64,000 bases of DNA, taken from positions 1,366,851 to 1,430,850 of the forward strand of contig NZ_CP021255.1 in NCBI RefSeq assembly GCF_002952055.1, read 5' to 3'. The stretch is from Desulfobulbus oralis. Lineage in GTDB: Bacteria; Desulfobacterota; Desulfobulbia; Desulfobulbales; Desulfobulbaceae. A program made the position numbers and the translations under genes. Under the pieces are notes generated by a model. It worked only from the letters and a program-made list of their open reading frames with translations, did no database searches and was not told the DNA's origin. Shown piece after piece: positions 1 through 8,145 of the stretch; the stretch's first letter is position 1; each line of letters begins with the position of its first letter.

Positions 1-1
1 T

Positions 2-427
2 ACAGCGGAAGATGGTAAGATAATACCAATTAATGAATTGGGGCGCTATGGATATCAGAATGTGGGAAAACTTTATCTGAATTTTACCTTAAAAAATGGA
101 TAGAATATAAGAAAAGATATTGATTTAAAACAACTGTTTATAGAATTGCAAAATAATCTTAATATAATTGATCTTTCAAGATCAAAATTTGGTGGATATG
201 CTGATTTGGTAATTCTTATAGAGAGAGATCATTTGACAATAGACTACCGTCTACTTGAACGTAAGAAAAAACAAAAATTAGAGGCGGTATCCTGGCATGA
301 GTCATACAAGCGAGAAGAAGATCGTCCAGGGACTGGTTACCGATTAATACAAACGTTGACTGCACATTCTTCGCAGTATACAGAGCACCTCTATCCTATT
401 TATTACTATAATTTTAACAGTAAATAA
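2..427 (+). pseudogene. AT-rich hypothetical gene, 3' part, split by an in-frame TAG
   Basis: The window opens inside a reading frame that runs to a TAG at 101-103 and continues in the same frame for about 107 more codons to the stop at 425-427. The two parts end and resume as ...LYLNFTLKNG and NIRKDIDLKQLF..., and both are equally AT-rich, so I read them as one protein C-terminus broken by a nonsense mutation. The second part could in principle start at TTG 146, but I see no convincing ribosome binding site there. No family is recognised. The tail contains FGGYADLVILIERDHL and a basic KKKQK stretch. Alternatively the upstream gene simply ends at 103 and the rest is decaying sequence. Confidence 0.4.
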
Positions 428-506
428 AACAGAGAAGGTATCATGGAGCTGTTTCGCGATACAATACCAAAGTGAGATGCCACTGCAGCAGAGCTGGAAT
501 AATATA

Positions 507-548
507 CCGGTGAATTCAAATTGCAAATGCACCGATGATGGCGTGGTT
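507..548 (-). mobile_element. IS30 right-end remnant, cut by the IS4 insertion
   Basis: Read on the minus strand, this stretch matches the right end of the intact IS30 copy at 53321-54435. The shared run GGTGCATTTGCAATTTGAAT continues into TCACCGG, and inside it the counterpart of AACCAGGCCCTCACC is present with a few changes. The match stops exactly at the left inverted repeat of the IS4 element at 549, so the IS4 element landed in an older IS30 copy. The rest of that IS30 copy is not visible on the far side of the IS4 element. Confidence 0.65.
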
Positions 549-1664
549 CACTGCTGTCCCACTAACTTTGGAATAGCGATAACTGGTTGTTATGTAATGG
601 TATTTTTTGTTTTTCCGGACAAAAAAGTTCGTCTAAATCCCGCCGTTCAAACAAATTGAGCTGAACAAGCCGTAAAATCTGCAGGATAGATTGCCCCAGG
701 CGACTCTGAAATTTGATGAAGGCCACCAGAAGATACGCGCACAACGCGATCCACAGCTGCGTCCGCACCGCGTTCATGCTACCGCCCACAAAGCTCTTCA
801 CCTTCAGGTGCTGTTTGATCCACTTGAAGAACAGCTCCACTTGCCACCGCTCCTTGTACAGTGCCGCCACCGTGGTTGCCGCAATATCCAGGGCGTTGGT
901 CACAAACTCGTATTCCTCACCTCTCGCTTCATCCAGAAAGCGGACTGTCCGGAACACGCCCTCCACTCCTCTGAACCGGATTTCCCGGTCTTCCAGGATA
1001 CCCGCGCTTTTGCACCCCCGGCGTTTCGCGCCAGGCTGCACCGCAGCACCACGCTTCAGGCGTGTGACGAAATGCACACCATCCTTCGTCAACTCCTGAT
1101 ACCACTGGTAATCCGTGTAGCTCCGGTCAAAGACCACCCAGGAACCTCGGGGAAGCCGCAGTTCACGCGCCTTGTTGATCTCGTGGACTCGCCCTGCCGT
1201 CATATCCACGAAGCTGGGCAAATAGCCGTCCGCCGCAAGCCCCACATGCAACTGCATCGCCCCCTTGCTGGCGCGGTACGTGGCCCAGCGAAACAGCGAG
1301 AGCGGCAGCTCAATCACCGTGGCATCAAGGAGATAGACCTTGCCGCCGTCTTTGAAGCGGAACTTTTGGTGGGGAGGCGCAAGCGATTGACAACGAGCCA
1401 AAAGCGCTACGAACACCTTTTCGAACAGCTAGGCGGCTGTCTTTTCATTAGCCCGCGCCAGACTGGAACGACTGAATGAGCCGAGGCCCAGATGATAAAG
1501 TTTGCGACTTTGCGGTGAAAAGGCATCCACAATGCCGCGTAAACTGTCGCGTCCAGCGAGTTGCCCCACCAGCATGGCCACAAACTGCGTCCACCCAGAA
1601 AGGGCGCGGCGGTGTTTCTTTGGTTTGTATCGGTCTACGGTTTTTTGGACACGTTTTTTGTTGA

Positions 1665-2573
1665 TCAAACCGCGATGTTCACGGCCTCTTTCTGGATGGC
1701 CCGCACCGCTGACGGAGTCTTGTAGTCGTGGCGTCCGATGTTCCATTCCCGGTTGTACGTATCCTTGAATTCCAGGAGGGCGAGGCGGAGTTCCTCCACA
1801 GTGTCGAACCGCCGAATCCAGAGCAGGTTCTCCTTCAAGGTCCGAACAAATCGCTCCGCGATGCCGTTGCCTTGGGGCTCTCTGACGAAGGATGGCGAAC
1901 TCTGAATACCCAGACAGGAAATTTCCTCTTGAAACACCTTGGAAACGTACTGACTGCCGTTGTCATGCCGCAGAGTCAGGCCTTCAGCCACTGCGGGGCC
2001 AAAGGCGCCAAAGCTATGGCGCACACCTTGGCGAATCGGCTCCAGGGCTTCGAAACGCGTCCCGTACCTGGCGGCGTGGATGCCGACACACTCCAAAGAA
2101 CAGTGGTCCACCGCCAGGAAGATCGAGGCGTTGCCTTCCCGTGCAGTCATCGTCGTGGTCATGTCTGTGCCCCACATCTCATCCACCCGCTCTGTCTTGA
2201 TCGTCCCGTCATGCGCTTTGGGGCCGTGAGGCCTTCCAAGGTTGCGCACGGCAAGCAGCTTATTCTCCCGCATGAGCCGAAGCGTTCGCTGAGGGGAAGT
2301 CCTGATCCCATCAAAGCGCAATCTGGCCCACACTTTCCGGTAGCCTTCGCCAGTGAAGGGAGAACGTTGGATGCAGGCGACTATATGGTCGAGCAATTCG
2401 TCGTCGCCATGGAATCCGACAGGGCCTCTGCGGCCAGGCGCACTCTCAGCCGAAGCCTTGCGCGCGTAATGCGTCGATCTGGGGATGTCCCAGACCTGGC
2501 AGACTCTCACCAGTCCATACTTCTGTCCTGTGGAGGGCGAGGAGGACCGGCTCATTTCCTCGACCTCCGCCAC
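1665..2573 (-). CDS. IS3-family transposase OrfB (catalytic part)
   Basis: This is the integrase-core half of an IS3 transposase. The DDE triad is in place: WGTDMTTTM (first Asp), LRHDNGSQYVS (second Asp) and GNGIAERFVRTLKEN (Glu). Upstream is the HTH_21-like region with GEGYRKVWARLR, which precedes the catalytic core in this family. It lies in the -1 frame relative to OrfA and overlaps it by 22 bases. As usual for IS3 elements it is probably made as an OrfAB fusion by frameshifting, with ACAAAAG in the overlap a possible slip site. A GTG at 2573 is the only early start. The frame is uninterrupted. Confidence 0.85.
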   Translation of the reverse strand: MAEVEEMSRSSSPSTGQKYGLVRVCQVWDIPRSTHYARKASAESAPGRRGPVGFHGDDELLDHIVACIQRSPFTGEGYRKVWARLRFDGIRTSPQRTLRLMRENKLLAVRNLGRPHGPKAHDGTIKTERVDEMWGTDMTTTMTAREGNASIFLAVDHCSLECVGIHAARYGTRFEALEPIRQGVRHSFGAFGPAVAEGLTLRHDNGSQYVSKVFQEEISCLGIQSSPSFVREPQGNGIAERFVRTLKENLLWIRRFDTVEELRLALLEFKDTYNREWNIGRHDYKTPSAVRAIQKEAVNIAV

Positions 2574-2941
2574 GCCAAAGGGCCTTTTGTCTCCAGGAGC
2601 CGAATCTTCTCGCGGAGCAGCTCGATCTCCATGGTCTGCTCGCCAATCTTCTCGTTGAGGCGCCTGTATTCGGCATCCTCGGCCGGAGAGCGCTTCTTGA
2701 GACTATCGGCCCCACCGGCCAGAAAGGCGTCCCTCCATTGTGAGAGCTTGGCCGCTGTGACTCCGAGTTCCCGACTGAGCATTTCAATGTCCTCACCGCG
2801 CAGAAGCCGAAGGACGGCCTCAGTCTTGTGCTGTGCCCAGAATCGCTTGGGAGCCGCCTCAGTCTCCCCGGTTCCAGTCGGCCTGCGGCCGTCCTCCACC
2901 GGGGAGACGGCCGTCATGCACTTGTCGATTTCTTTGCTCAT
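2552..2941 (-). CDS. IS3-family transposase OrfA (DNA-binding part)
   Basis: This 129-residue protein holds the helix-turn-helix of the element: TEAVLRLLRGEDIEMLSRELGVTAAKLSQWRDAFLAGG, followed by a leucine-zipper-like coiled coil (RRLNEKIGEQTMEIELLREKIRLLE) used for multimerisation. It starts at ATG 2941, just inside the right inverted repeat, and its 3' end overlaps OrfB in another frame. It recognises the element ends together with OrfB. No lesions are visible. Confidence 0.85.
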   Translation of the reverse strand: MSKEIDKCMTAVSPVEDGRRPTGTGETEAAPKRFWAQHKTEAVLRLLRGEDIEMLSRELGVTAAKLSQWRDAFLAGGADSLKKRSPAEDAEYRRLNEKIGEQTMEIELLREKIRLLETKGPLAWRRSRK

Positions 2942-3265
2942 GAATCACCTCATGGGGAGTCTTTCTACTCCCAATTCGGTGTCCAAGAAAACCCTATACC
3001 AGAGGAGGTTGAACCGCCCGGCGGACTTGCTCAAATTCATGTCTCGGAAAAACTCTAAGCAATTGGCCGACAACCGTGCTACAATATCCCATGGCTTGGA
3101 CCTCTTTGGTTTTAATGAACTTTTTGTCAAATCCATTATACCACACAAGGGGCTCCAAGCCTTTATTTTATCCCGAAATCATTGATATTTTGTGGGACAG
3201 CAGTGGTATAAAGTAAATAATGGCTCCGCTGTCAAACTCACCGGAAATGAAATTGAACTTCTTGG

Positions 3266-3326
3266 CAGCCCGTTAAAAAAGTCGCAGCAATGCGCATTGC
3301 GAGTAAAATAGTTTTTCCACGGGCTG
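3266..3326. repeat. MITE-like repeat, copy D (internally deleted)
   Basis: Begins CAGCCCGTTAAAAAA and ends TTTTTCCACGGGCTG, the terminal inverted repeats of the family seen at 20028, 24481 and 27753. It keeps GCAGCAATGCGCATTGCGAG next to the left end but lacks roughly 80 bases of the middle. No matching target duplication is visible. Confidence 0.7.
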
Positions 3327-3473
3327 TTATAGGATGTGGCTACGGCAGAGGGCGGCCTCTTCTGGCTGCATGGATGCCGGGCAGCGTTGCAGACAGATGG
3401 TGCCGATTTTCTGGGATCGCGCTTTGCAGGGCGCTGATCTTTGCCCTGAGCCTGGGGATGCTGGCTCTGCCGA

Positions 3474-3494
3474 AAAGCGCCGCAGCGGCGCTTT
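3474..3494. terminator. Bidirectional hairpin terminator
   Basis: AAAGCGCC and GGCGCTTT form a stem around a five-base loop. On the minus strand, just past the lipoprotein stop at 3508, it is followed by a short T tract; on the plus strand by GGTTTTTT. It probably ends the long minus-strand ffh-to-lipoprotein cluster. Confidence 0.7.
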
Positions 3495-3507
3495 GGTTTT
3501 TTGAGTT

Positions 3508-4329
3508 TCAGTACAGTTCCTGCACCTTGAAGTGGGGTGGGATGTCCGGATGAAAGGTGGAGAGGGGCAGGGGATCGAAGGAGAGCGGGCCGCTGCGGGC
3601 AAGCCGGAGGCTGCCCTTCACCAGGCTGCCCTGCACCTCGGTGGTTCTGGGCCAGAAGTAGCCGCTGCCCCGGTCCTGGTCATAGTCGATGTAGCGCAGA
3701 TCCAAAAGAATCCCGGTTTTCCCGCCCTCGTTCTCCAGCAGGAGATGCCGGGCCATGAGGCCGGTTTTTTTGTCCACCAGCACGCGGTGGCTCAGGCCCG
3801 GATGATCCCAGGAAAACCAGTAGCCGTTATGCTCGGGATTCTGCTCGGCCCTGACGCCAAAGGCGGGCACCCTTTCCAGCCGGCCGGCCAAAAGCGCCAC
3901 CACGTCCTGCACCTTGAGGGGCTCCGGCACCAGTTCACGCCAGACCCTGCCGTTCACCAGGCCGCGCTGCACGCTGGCCGCACGGTTGTCGATTAGGGCA
4001 AATTTCCGGCCATCAGCCACGGCCAGATACAGGGTACGGCCCAGGGGATCGAGGGCTGTAAAACGGAGCAGGTCGGGCGCGTCCATTTGCAGTTGGACCT
4101 CCAGCCTGCCGCTCTGGCCCAGGATCTGCCAGGAAAGCTGGTAGCCGGTTTCAACGGAAGAGGGCTGGGGCTGCCTGCTCATGGTCATGAGGCGGGCCAG
4201 TGCCTGCCGCTGTTCAGGCGGTTCGAGCGCCACGGTTTTGGGCAGATTGGGGCTGGCGCAGGCGCTGAGCAGGGCTAAAAGGCCGGCGAGCAGGGTCAGA
4301 ACAGGAGACCGGGAAAGGGATGGCTTCAT
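3508..4329 (-). CDS. Outer-membrane lipoprotein, LolB/DUF4292-like
   Basis: A 273-residue lipoprotein. The start at 4329 gives a short basic head, a hydrophobic core and a lipobox LLSAC, so it should be acylated and exported. The start overlaps the stop of the TPR gene upstream as ATGA, which fixes it. The mature part has the beta-rich pattern of LolB/DUF4292 proteins: LSWQILGQSGRLEVQLQMDAPDLLRFTALDPLGRTLYLAVADG. LolB-type proteins take up lipoproteins at the outer membrane, but this family link comes from pattern alone. Translational coupling to the TPR lipoprotein suggests the two act together at the envelope. Confidence 0.7.
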   Translation of the reverse strand: MKPSLSRSPVLTLLAGLLALLSACASPNLPKTVALEPPEQRQALARLMTMSRQPQPSSVETGYQLSWQILGQSGRLEVQLQMDAPDLLRFTALDPLGRTLYLAVADGRKFALIDNRAASVQRGLVNGRVWRELVPEPLKVQDVVALLAGRLERVPAFGVRAEQNPEHNGYWFSWDHPGLSHRVLVDKKTGLMARHLLLENEGGKTGILLDLRYIDYDQDRGSGYFWPRTTEVQGSLVKGSLRLARSGPLSFDPLPLSTFHPDIPPHFKVQELY

Positions 4330-6125
4330 GGGACAGGTTTCGCTTGTGGGTCGGGCGCTTCGAGGGCCTTTATTATCTTTTGCAGGCGCAGGCGGCCGCT
4401 TTCGTTGCCGGCCTTGACGGAGTCGGCCAGGAGGCGCTGGTAGATGCGCAGGGCTTTTTTGTGCTGCCCCCTGGCCGCGAGCACCTCGGCCAGATGCTCC
4501 TGCACCTCCGGCTCCTGGCTCCCCTGGGCGGCCTTCTCCAGGACAGGCAGGGCCTCGTCCAGCCGGCCCAGGCGGTAGAGCACCCAGCCCATGCTGTCCT
4601 GAATGGAGGCATTGTCGGGCATGAGCTCCAGGGCACGCTGGATGTAGTCCAGCGCCATCTGCAGGTTGATGCCGTCGTTGGCCCAACTGTAGCCGACAAA
4701 ATTCAGGGCCGCGGCATTGGAGGGGTTGATGGCGATCAGCTTCTGCATGATGTCCATGGCTGCCCTGTGTTCGCTCTTCTGCTCCAGAAAGGCGCCATAG
4801 CTGTAGAGCAGATCCTCACTTTCGGGATAGCGCCGCAATCCTTCTTCCAGCACCTTGCGGGCCACGGCGCTGCGCTCCTGGCTGTCGTGGAGTTCGGCCA
4901 GCAGGGGATACATGGCTGGATGGCGGGTGATGGCGCCTGCGATGTTGCGTTCCAGAAAGAGCACCGCATCGTCCACCCGGTTCAGTTGCCGGCAGAGACT
5001 CACCATCAGGGCCAGGGCCTCAGGGTATTCCGGGGCCTTGTTGTCGATCAGCCGCACCTGGGCAAGGGATTCCTCGTATTTCTGTTCGTGCTGGAGCAGG
5101 GCGGCCAGAAGAAAACGGGCCTCGCTGCTGTTGTCTCGCTTGATGCGCTGCTCCAGAATCCGCCGCGCCTCGTCATACTGTTCGTGGCGGATGTAGTAGC
5201 GCGCGATGCTCAGATCCACCCAGCCGGGTTTGTCCGGCGCCTGTCGCAGCCTGAGCAGTTCCTCCAGAGCCTGTTCTTCCCGCCCTTCCTGCAGGAGGAG
5301 GCGGATCAGGCCGGCGTAGGCGTTTTCGTTCTGCTCCTCCCGGTCGATGATGTCCCGGTACATGGCCTCGGCAGCGGCAAAGTCGTGCTGCCGGATCAGC
5401 AGTTCGGCGACTTCGGCCTGCACATCCGCCGACCAGTTGAGTTCGAGCGCCCGGGCGAAATGGGCCCTGCTGGCCGCGAAATCCTCCGTACGCCGCAAAA
5501 GGCGCGCCATGAGGAGCTGGGCCTGATAGGAATCCTCATCCCTGCCCAGCTCCTGCTCCAGAATGCGGCGGGCTTCGGCGGTGCGGCCGGCTGCCATGTA
5601 GATTTCCGCCAGCGGCAGCGTCACGGCCGGATCATCCGGGTGGCTGGCCAGAATGCGGCGATACTGCTGCAGGGCCGCATCGGTCTTGCGCTGACCCATC
5701 AGGATATTGGCGTAGAGCAGGCGCAGGCTCACACTGTCCGGATGTTTGCCCAGAAAGGTATGCAGCCACAGGGCCGCCTCGTGCACGCGGCCCAGCCGGA
5801 GCAGCAGGAAGGGAATCTTGCTCTGGGCATAGCTGGCCTTGCTGTCGCAGATGGCGGCATTTTCATAGGCTTCCAGGGCCTCCTCGAAATCCTGCCTCAG
5901 CTCGGCGCTCCGGCCTTTGAGGAAATAGAAATAGGAGCAGGCATAGTCCTTTTCATCGCTGCTAGGGCTTGGGGTGACGGCTTGGGAACTGCCGTTTGCC
6001 TGCTGCGGCCCTGCTGCGAGGTCTGTCCGCTGTCTGTCGCCGGGTGCGGCCTTGCCGGCCGGCTGGCAGGCCCAGAGCAGGGGCAGCAGCGCCAGGACGG
6101 CGAGCAAAAGGAAACGGTTCAGCAT
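4326..6125 (-). CDS. TPR-repeat lipoprotein
   Basis: A 599-residue protein with a lipoprotein signal (MLNRFLLLAVLALLPLLWAC, Cys20 as the acylation site) and then tandem tetratricopeptide repeats over most of its length, e.g. AAALNFVGYSWANDGINLQMALDYIQRALELMP and ASIQDSMGWVLYRLGRLDEALPVLEKAA. TPR lipoproteins scaffold envelope or outer-membrane complexes; the partner is not evident. It overlaps tmk by seven bases upstream and the next lipoprotein by four downstream, so it belongs to the same transcript. Confidence 0.85.
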   Translation of the reverse strand: MLNRFLLLAVLALLPLLWACQPAGKAAPGDRQRTDLAAGPQQANGSSQAVTPSPSSDEKDYACSYFYFLKGRSAELRQDFEEALEAYENAAICDSKASYAQSKIPFLLLRLGRVHEAALWLHTFLGKHPDSVSLRLLYANILMGQRKTDAALQQYRRILASHPDDPAVTLPLAEIYMAAGRTAEARRILEQELGRDEDSYQAQLLMARLLRRTEDFAASRAHFARALELNWSADVQAEVAELLIRQHDFAAAEAMYRDIIDREEQNENAYAGLIRLLLQEGREEQALEELLRLRQAPDKPGWVDLSIARYYIRHEQYDEARRILEQRIKRDNSSEARFLLAALLQHEQKYEESLAQVRLIDNKAPEYPEALALMVSLCRQLNRVDDAVLFLERNIAGAITRHPAMYPLLAELHDSQERSAVARKVLEEGLRRYPESEDLLYSYGAFLEQKSEHRAAMDIMQKLIAINPSNAAALNFVGYSWANDGINLQMALDYIQRALELMPDNASIQDSMGWVLYRLGRLDEALPVLEKAAQGSQEPEVQEHLAEVLAARGQHKKALRIYQRLLADSVKAGNESGRLRLQKIIKALEAPDPQAKPVP

Positions 6126-6745
6126 GACCAGCCCCTCTGCCGGCAGAGCGGCCGCACCAGCGCTCGAATCTGTTCCTGCACGAGTTTCCGCTCTCCGGTG
6201 GCATCAATACGATGGATGCAGGGCTGGGTGAAGCTCTGGAAGCAGCGGCTGACCCTGATCAACTGTGCCTCCTGTTCGAAGTCGTTTGGTTCCTCGCCAC
6301 GGTTTTCCCGGATGCGGCGCAGGCATTCGGAGACCGGCGCCTGCAGGAGCAGGACCAGATCGGGCTCCGGCGCAAAGCGGTTCATGGTAAAGATGAAGTC
6401 CGGATCCAGCCCGGCCGCGCCCTGATAGGCAGCGGTCGAGAAGTAGTAGCGGTCAGTCAGCACAATCTGGCCTGCGGCCAGGGCTGGAAGAATGCAGCGG
6501 GCCACGTGCTCCCGGCGGTCCTCCACGAAGAGTTCCAGCTCTTCCCGCTTGCTGATGGCGTTGCGCTGCCGAAACATGGCCTGGATGCGCCGGCCGAAGG
6601 GGCCGTTCGTGGGCTCGCGGGTTGTCACCACCGTCAGGCCCTGCCGCCGGAGAAAGGCGGCCAGTCGGCGCAGGTGGCTGCTTTTGCCGCAGCCGTCAAT
6701 GCCTTCAAAGGCGATCAGCAGGCCTGTTCTGGTCTCAGTGGGCAT
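6119..6745 (-). CDS. tmk: Thymidylate kinase
   Basis: Phosphorylates dTMP to dTDP with ATP in the cytoplasm. The P-loop FEGIDGCGKSS is at the N-terminus, followed by REPTNGPFGRRIQ and the thymidylate-kinase signature TDRYYFSTAAYQGAAGLD. I chose the ATG at 6745 (MPTETRTG) over an ATG six codons upstream (6763), because it leaves the P-loop at the usual distance and overlaps pdxA by only 11 bases. The length of about 208 residues is normal. Confidence 0.93.
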   Translation of the reverse strand: MPTETRTGLLIAFEGIDGCGKSSHLRRLAAFLRRQGLTVVTTREPTNGPFGRRIQAMFRQRNAISKREELELFVEDRREHVARCILPALAAGQIVLTDRYYFSTAAYQGAAGLDPDFIFTMNRFAPEPDLVLLLQAPVSECLRRIRENRGEEPNDFEQEAQLIRVSRCFQSFTQPCIHRIDATGERKLVQEQIRALVRPLCRQRGWSC

Positions 6746-7766
6746 GGTGTTCCCGGTTGGCAACGATGTCCTGGGCCATGATCACGGCCGCCTGCAGACT
6801 TTTAGCCCGGGCCTGACCGCGACCGGCGATGTCATAGGCCGTGCCGTGATCCACCGAGGTGCGCACAATGGGCAGCCCCAGGGTGACGTTCACGCCGTCG
6901 TCAAAGTGCATGAGCTTGAAGGGAATCAGACCCTGATCGTGATACATGCTGACCACCGCGTCAAAGCGGCCGCCGGCTGCCTGGTGGAAGAGCGTGTCCG
7001 GTGGCCAGGGGCCGCTGAGTTCGGCCTCTGCCATCCGCTTGTCCGCGGCCCGGGCCGCTGCCATGGCAGGCAGGATGAGGCGGCTTTCCTCATCCCCGAA
7101 CAGGCCCTGTTCGCCTGCGTGCGGGTTCAGGCCCGCCACTGCGATGCGTGGTTGTTTCAGGCCGAAGTCCTGCACCAGGCTCTGGCGGGTGGCCAGGATG
7201 CAGTCACGGATGCGCCCTACTGTGAGCAGGCCGGGCACTGCTGCCAGGGCCTCGTGAATGCTGACCAAGACGACCCTGAGCCGCGGGCCGGCCATCATCA
7301 TGTGTACCTGCGGGCTCCCGGTGAGCCCGGCCAGCATTTCCGTATGACCGGGAAAAGGGTAGCCTGCAGCCTTGAGGCTGAACTTGCTGATCGGACAGGT
7401 GACCAGGGCCGTGGCCCGGGCCGAGAGGATCAGGCGCACCGCCGCTTCGATGTAGCGGGCCATGGCCTGGCCGCTTTTGGCCGTGGGTCTGCCCCATTCC
7501 AGGTCATGCAAATCTCCTGCCACCTGGAGAACCGGCACCGCATCCATGGGCACTGCCTCTCCCGGCTGCCACGCTCTGATGCTGAGCCGGCGCGTGCCGG
7601 TCACCGCCGCCGCCCGGGCCAGGATATCCGTATCGCCAACCACGACCACGGGCCGTTCAGGGTCAGCCTGCCAGCCGTCTGTCCCGGCAAAGAGGCGCAT
7701 GACGATTTCCGGCCCGATGCCGGCCGGGCAACCCATGCTGATGAGCAATGGCTTGGTCTGTCGCAT
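6735..7766 (-). CDS. pdxA: 4-hydroxythreonine-4-phosphate dehydrogenase
   Basis: Oxidises 4-phosphohydroxy-L-threonine in pyridoxal-phosphate synthesis (DXP-dependent route). Family motifs are present: ISMGCPAGIGPEIV near the start, FPGHTEMLA in the middle, and the metal-binding histidines in GLNPHAGEQGLFG and VSMYHDQGLIPFKLM. The start at 7766 (MRQTKPLL) is preferred because it abuts the yraN stop at 7768. A glycine-poor C-terminus ends NREHHAH and overlaps tmk. The length of 343 residues is normal. Confidence 0.93.
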   Translation of the reverse strand: MRQTKPLLISMGCPAGIGPEIVMRLFAGTDGWQADPERPVVVVGDTDILARAAAVTGTRRLSIRAWQPGEAVPMDAVPVLQVAGDLHDLEWGRPTAKSGQAMARYIEAAVRLILSARATALVTCPISKFSLKAAGYPFPGHTEMLAGLTGSPQVHMMMAGPRLRVVLVSIHEALAAVPGLLTVGRIRDCILATRQSLVQDFGLKQPRIAVAGLNPHAGEQGLFGDEESRLILPAMAAARAADKRMAEAELSGPWPPDTLFHQAAGGRFDAVVSMYHDQGLIPFKLMHFDDGVNVTLGLPIVRTSVDHGTAYDIAGRGQARAKSLQAAVIMAQDIVANREHHAH

Positions 7767-7767
7767 G

Positions 7768-8145
7768 TCAGATGGCAGTCTCAAAGGCGTTTTCTATCTG
7801 TTCCAGATGCATGGCATGGCCTTCATGGTCAAGCTGAACCGCGATGACGTCAAAACGGGCCGGACATTGCTCCAGTCCCGCCTGCATCATATATTCCAAG
7901 GCTATTTTTGACAACCTGAGCCGTTTGGCCGCGGTCACGGCCTCGGCCGGGCTGCCGTAGCGGGCGGAGGAACGGGCCTTGACCTCGACAAAGACGAGGG
8001 TGTCCCGGTCCTGCGCGATGATGTCCACCTCGGCAAAGGCCCGGTAAAAATTGCGGGCCAGGATCTTGTAGCCTTTTGCCTGCAGGTAGCGGACCGCTGC
8101 CGCTTCCCCGGCCCGGCCGGCTGCCCTGCTGTCAGGTTTTTTCAT
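7768..8145 (-). CDS. yraN: YraN-family nuclease-fold protein (UPF0102)
   Basis: A small PD-(D/E)XK-fold protein with the usual core: GEAAAVRYLQAKGYKILARNFYRAFAEVDIIAQDRDTLVFVEVKARSS, including E-(x)-D and VEVKAR. Its biological role is not settled. It is commonly placed next to rnhB, as here. The start at 8145 (MKKPDSRAAGRAGE) overlaps the rnhB 3' end by 14 bases and keeps the family's usual N-terminus. Confidence 0.9.
   Translation of the reverse strand: MKKPDSRAAGRAGEAAAVRYLQAKGYKILARNFYRAFAEVDIIAQDRDTLVFVEVKARSSARYGSPAEAVTAAKRLRLSKIALEYMMQAGLEQCPARFDVIAVQLDHEGHAMHLEQIENAFETAI

Larger units (their letters stand above)
1638..2993 (-). mobile_element. IS3-family element nested in the IS4 transposase
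   Basis: The ends read CGGTTTTTTGGACAC on the left and, reverse complemented, GGTTTTCTTGGACAC on the right, giving imperfect inverted repeats of about 14 bp. A possible 3-bp target duplication CTA flanks them at 1635-1637 and 2994-2996, a normal size for IS3 elements. It carries overlapping orfA and orfB on the minus strand, both apparently intact, so this is the youngest layer of the nest and could still be mobile. Confidence 0.7.
562..3092 (-). pseudogene. IS4-family transposase, disrupted
   Basis: The transposase would cut and paste the surrounding element. Its N-terminus survives at 2994-3092 (start ATG 3092, containing VVGQLLRVFPRHEFEQ, the motif that opens this family). The rest lies at 562-1637: RALSGWTQFVAMLVGQLAGRDSLR, then the DDE core with DATVIELPLSLFRWATYR, VVFDRSYTDYQWYQ and the C-terminal YKERWQVELFFKWIKQHLKVKSF. 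Two lesions inactivate it. The IS3 insertion separates the N-terminus from the core. A TAG at 1429-1431 interrupts SLARANEKTAA and LFEKVFVALLARCQ, where relatives read straight through. The short MEHRTP... start that can be read at 1746 lies inside the IS3 element and is artificial. Confidence 0.75.
549..3205 (-). mobile_element. IS4-family element, interrupted by an IS3-family element
   Basis: The ends are perfect inverted repeats: CACTGCTGTCCCAC at 549-562 and GTGGGACAGCAGTG at 3192-3205, with partial similarity continuing inward. Between them lies an IS4-family transposase frame on the minus strand that has been opened by a second element at about 1638-2993. The flanks GGTT (left) and GGTA (right) are similar but not identical, so the target duplication is not certain. 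Without the inner element the IS4 copy would be about 1.3 kb, normal for the family. Confidence 0.8.
3206..3507. other. Intergenic stretch with a short MITE copy and a terminator
   Basis: No gene is supported here. The stretch holds an internally deleted copy of the CAGCCCGTT repeat (3266-3326) and a bidirectional hairpin terminator (3474-3494). The frame open at 3290-3553 on the plus strand has no family signature and runs through the terminator, so I do not call it. Confidence 0.6.

Noticed and set aside
101-103. Pyrrolysine or other stop-codon reassignment
   Set aside because: TAG is used as a normal terminator elsewhere in the window, and the other interrupted frames are a transposase and one split by TAA; nonsense mutation is simpler. 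Kept only as a low-interest check.
3290-3553. Short plus-strand frame with a hydrophobic, signal-like stretch
   Set aside because: It runs through the MITE end and a hairpin terminator and into the 3' end of the opposite lipoprotein gene; no ribosome binding site or family match.
4320-6425. A very long open frame on the plus strand, opposite the TPR and tmk genes
   Set aside because: It is antisense to two well-supported coupled genes; such frames are expected in GC-rich DNA and its translation has no family signature.
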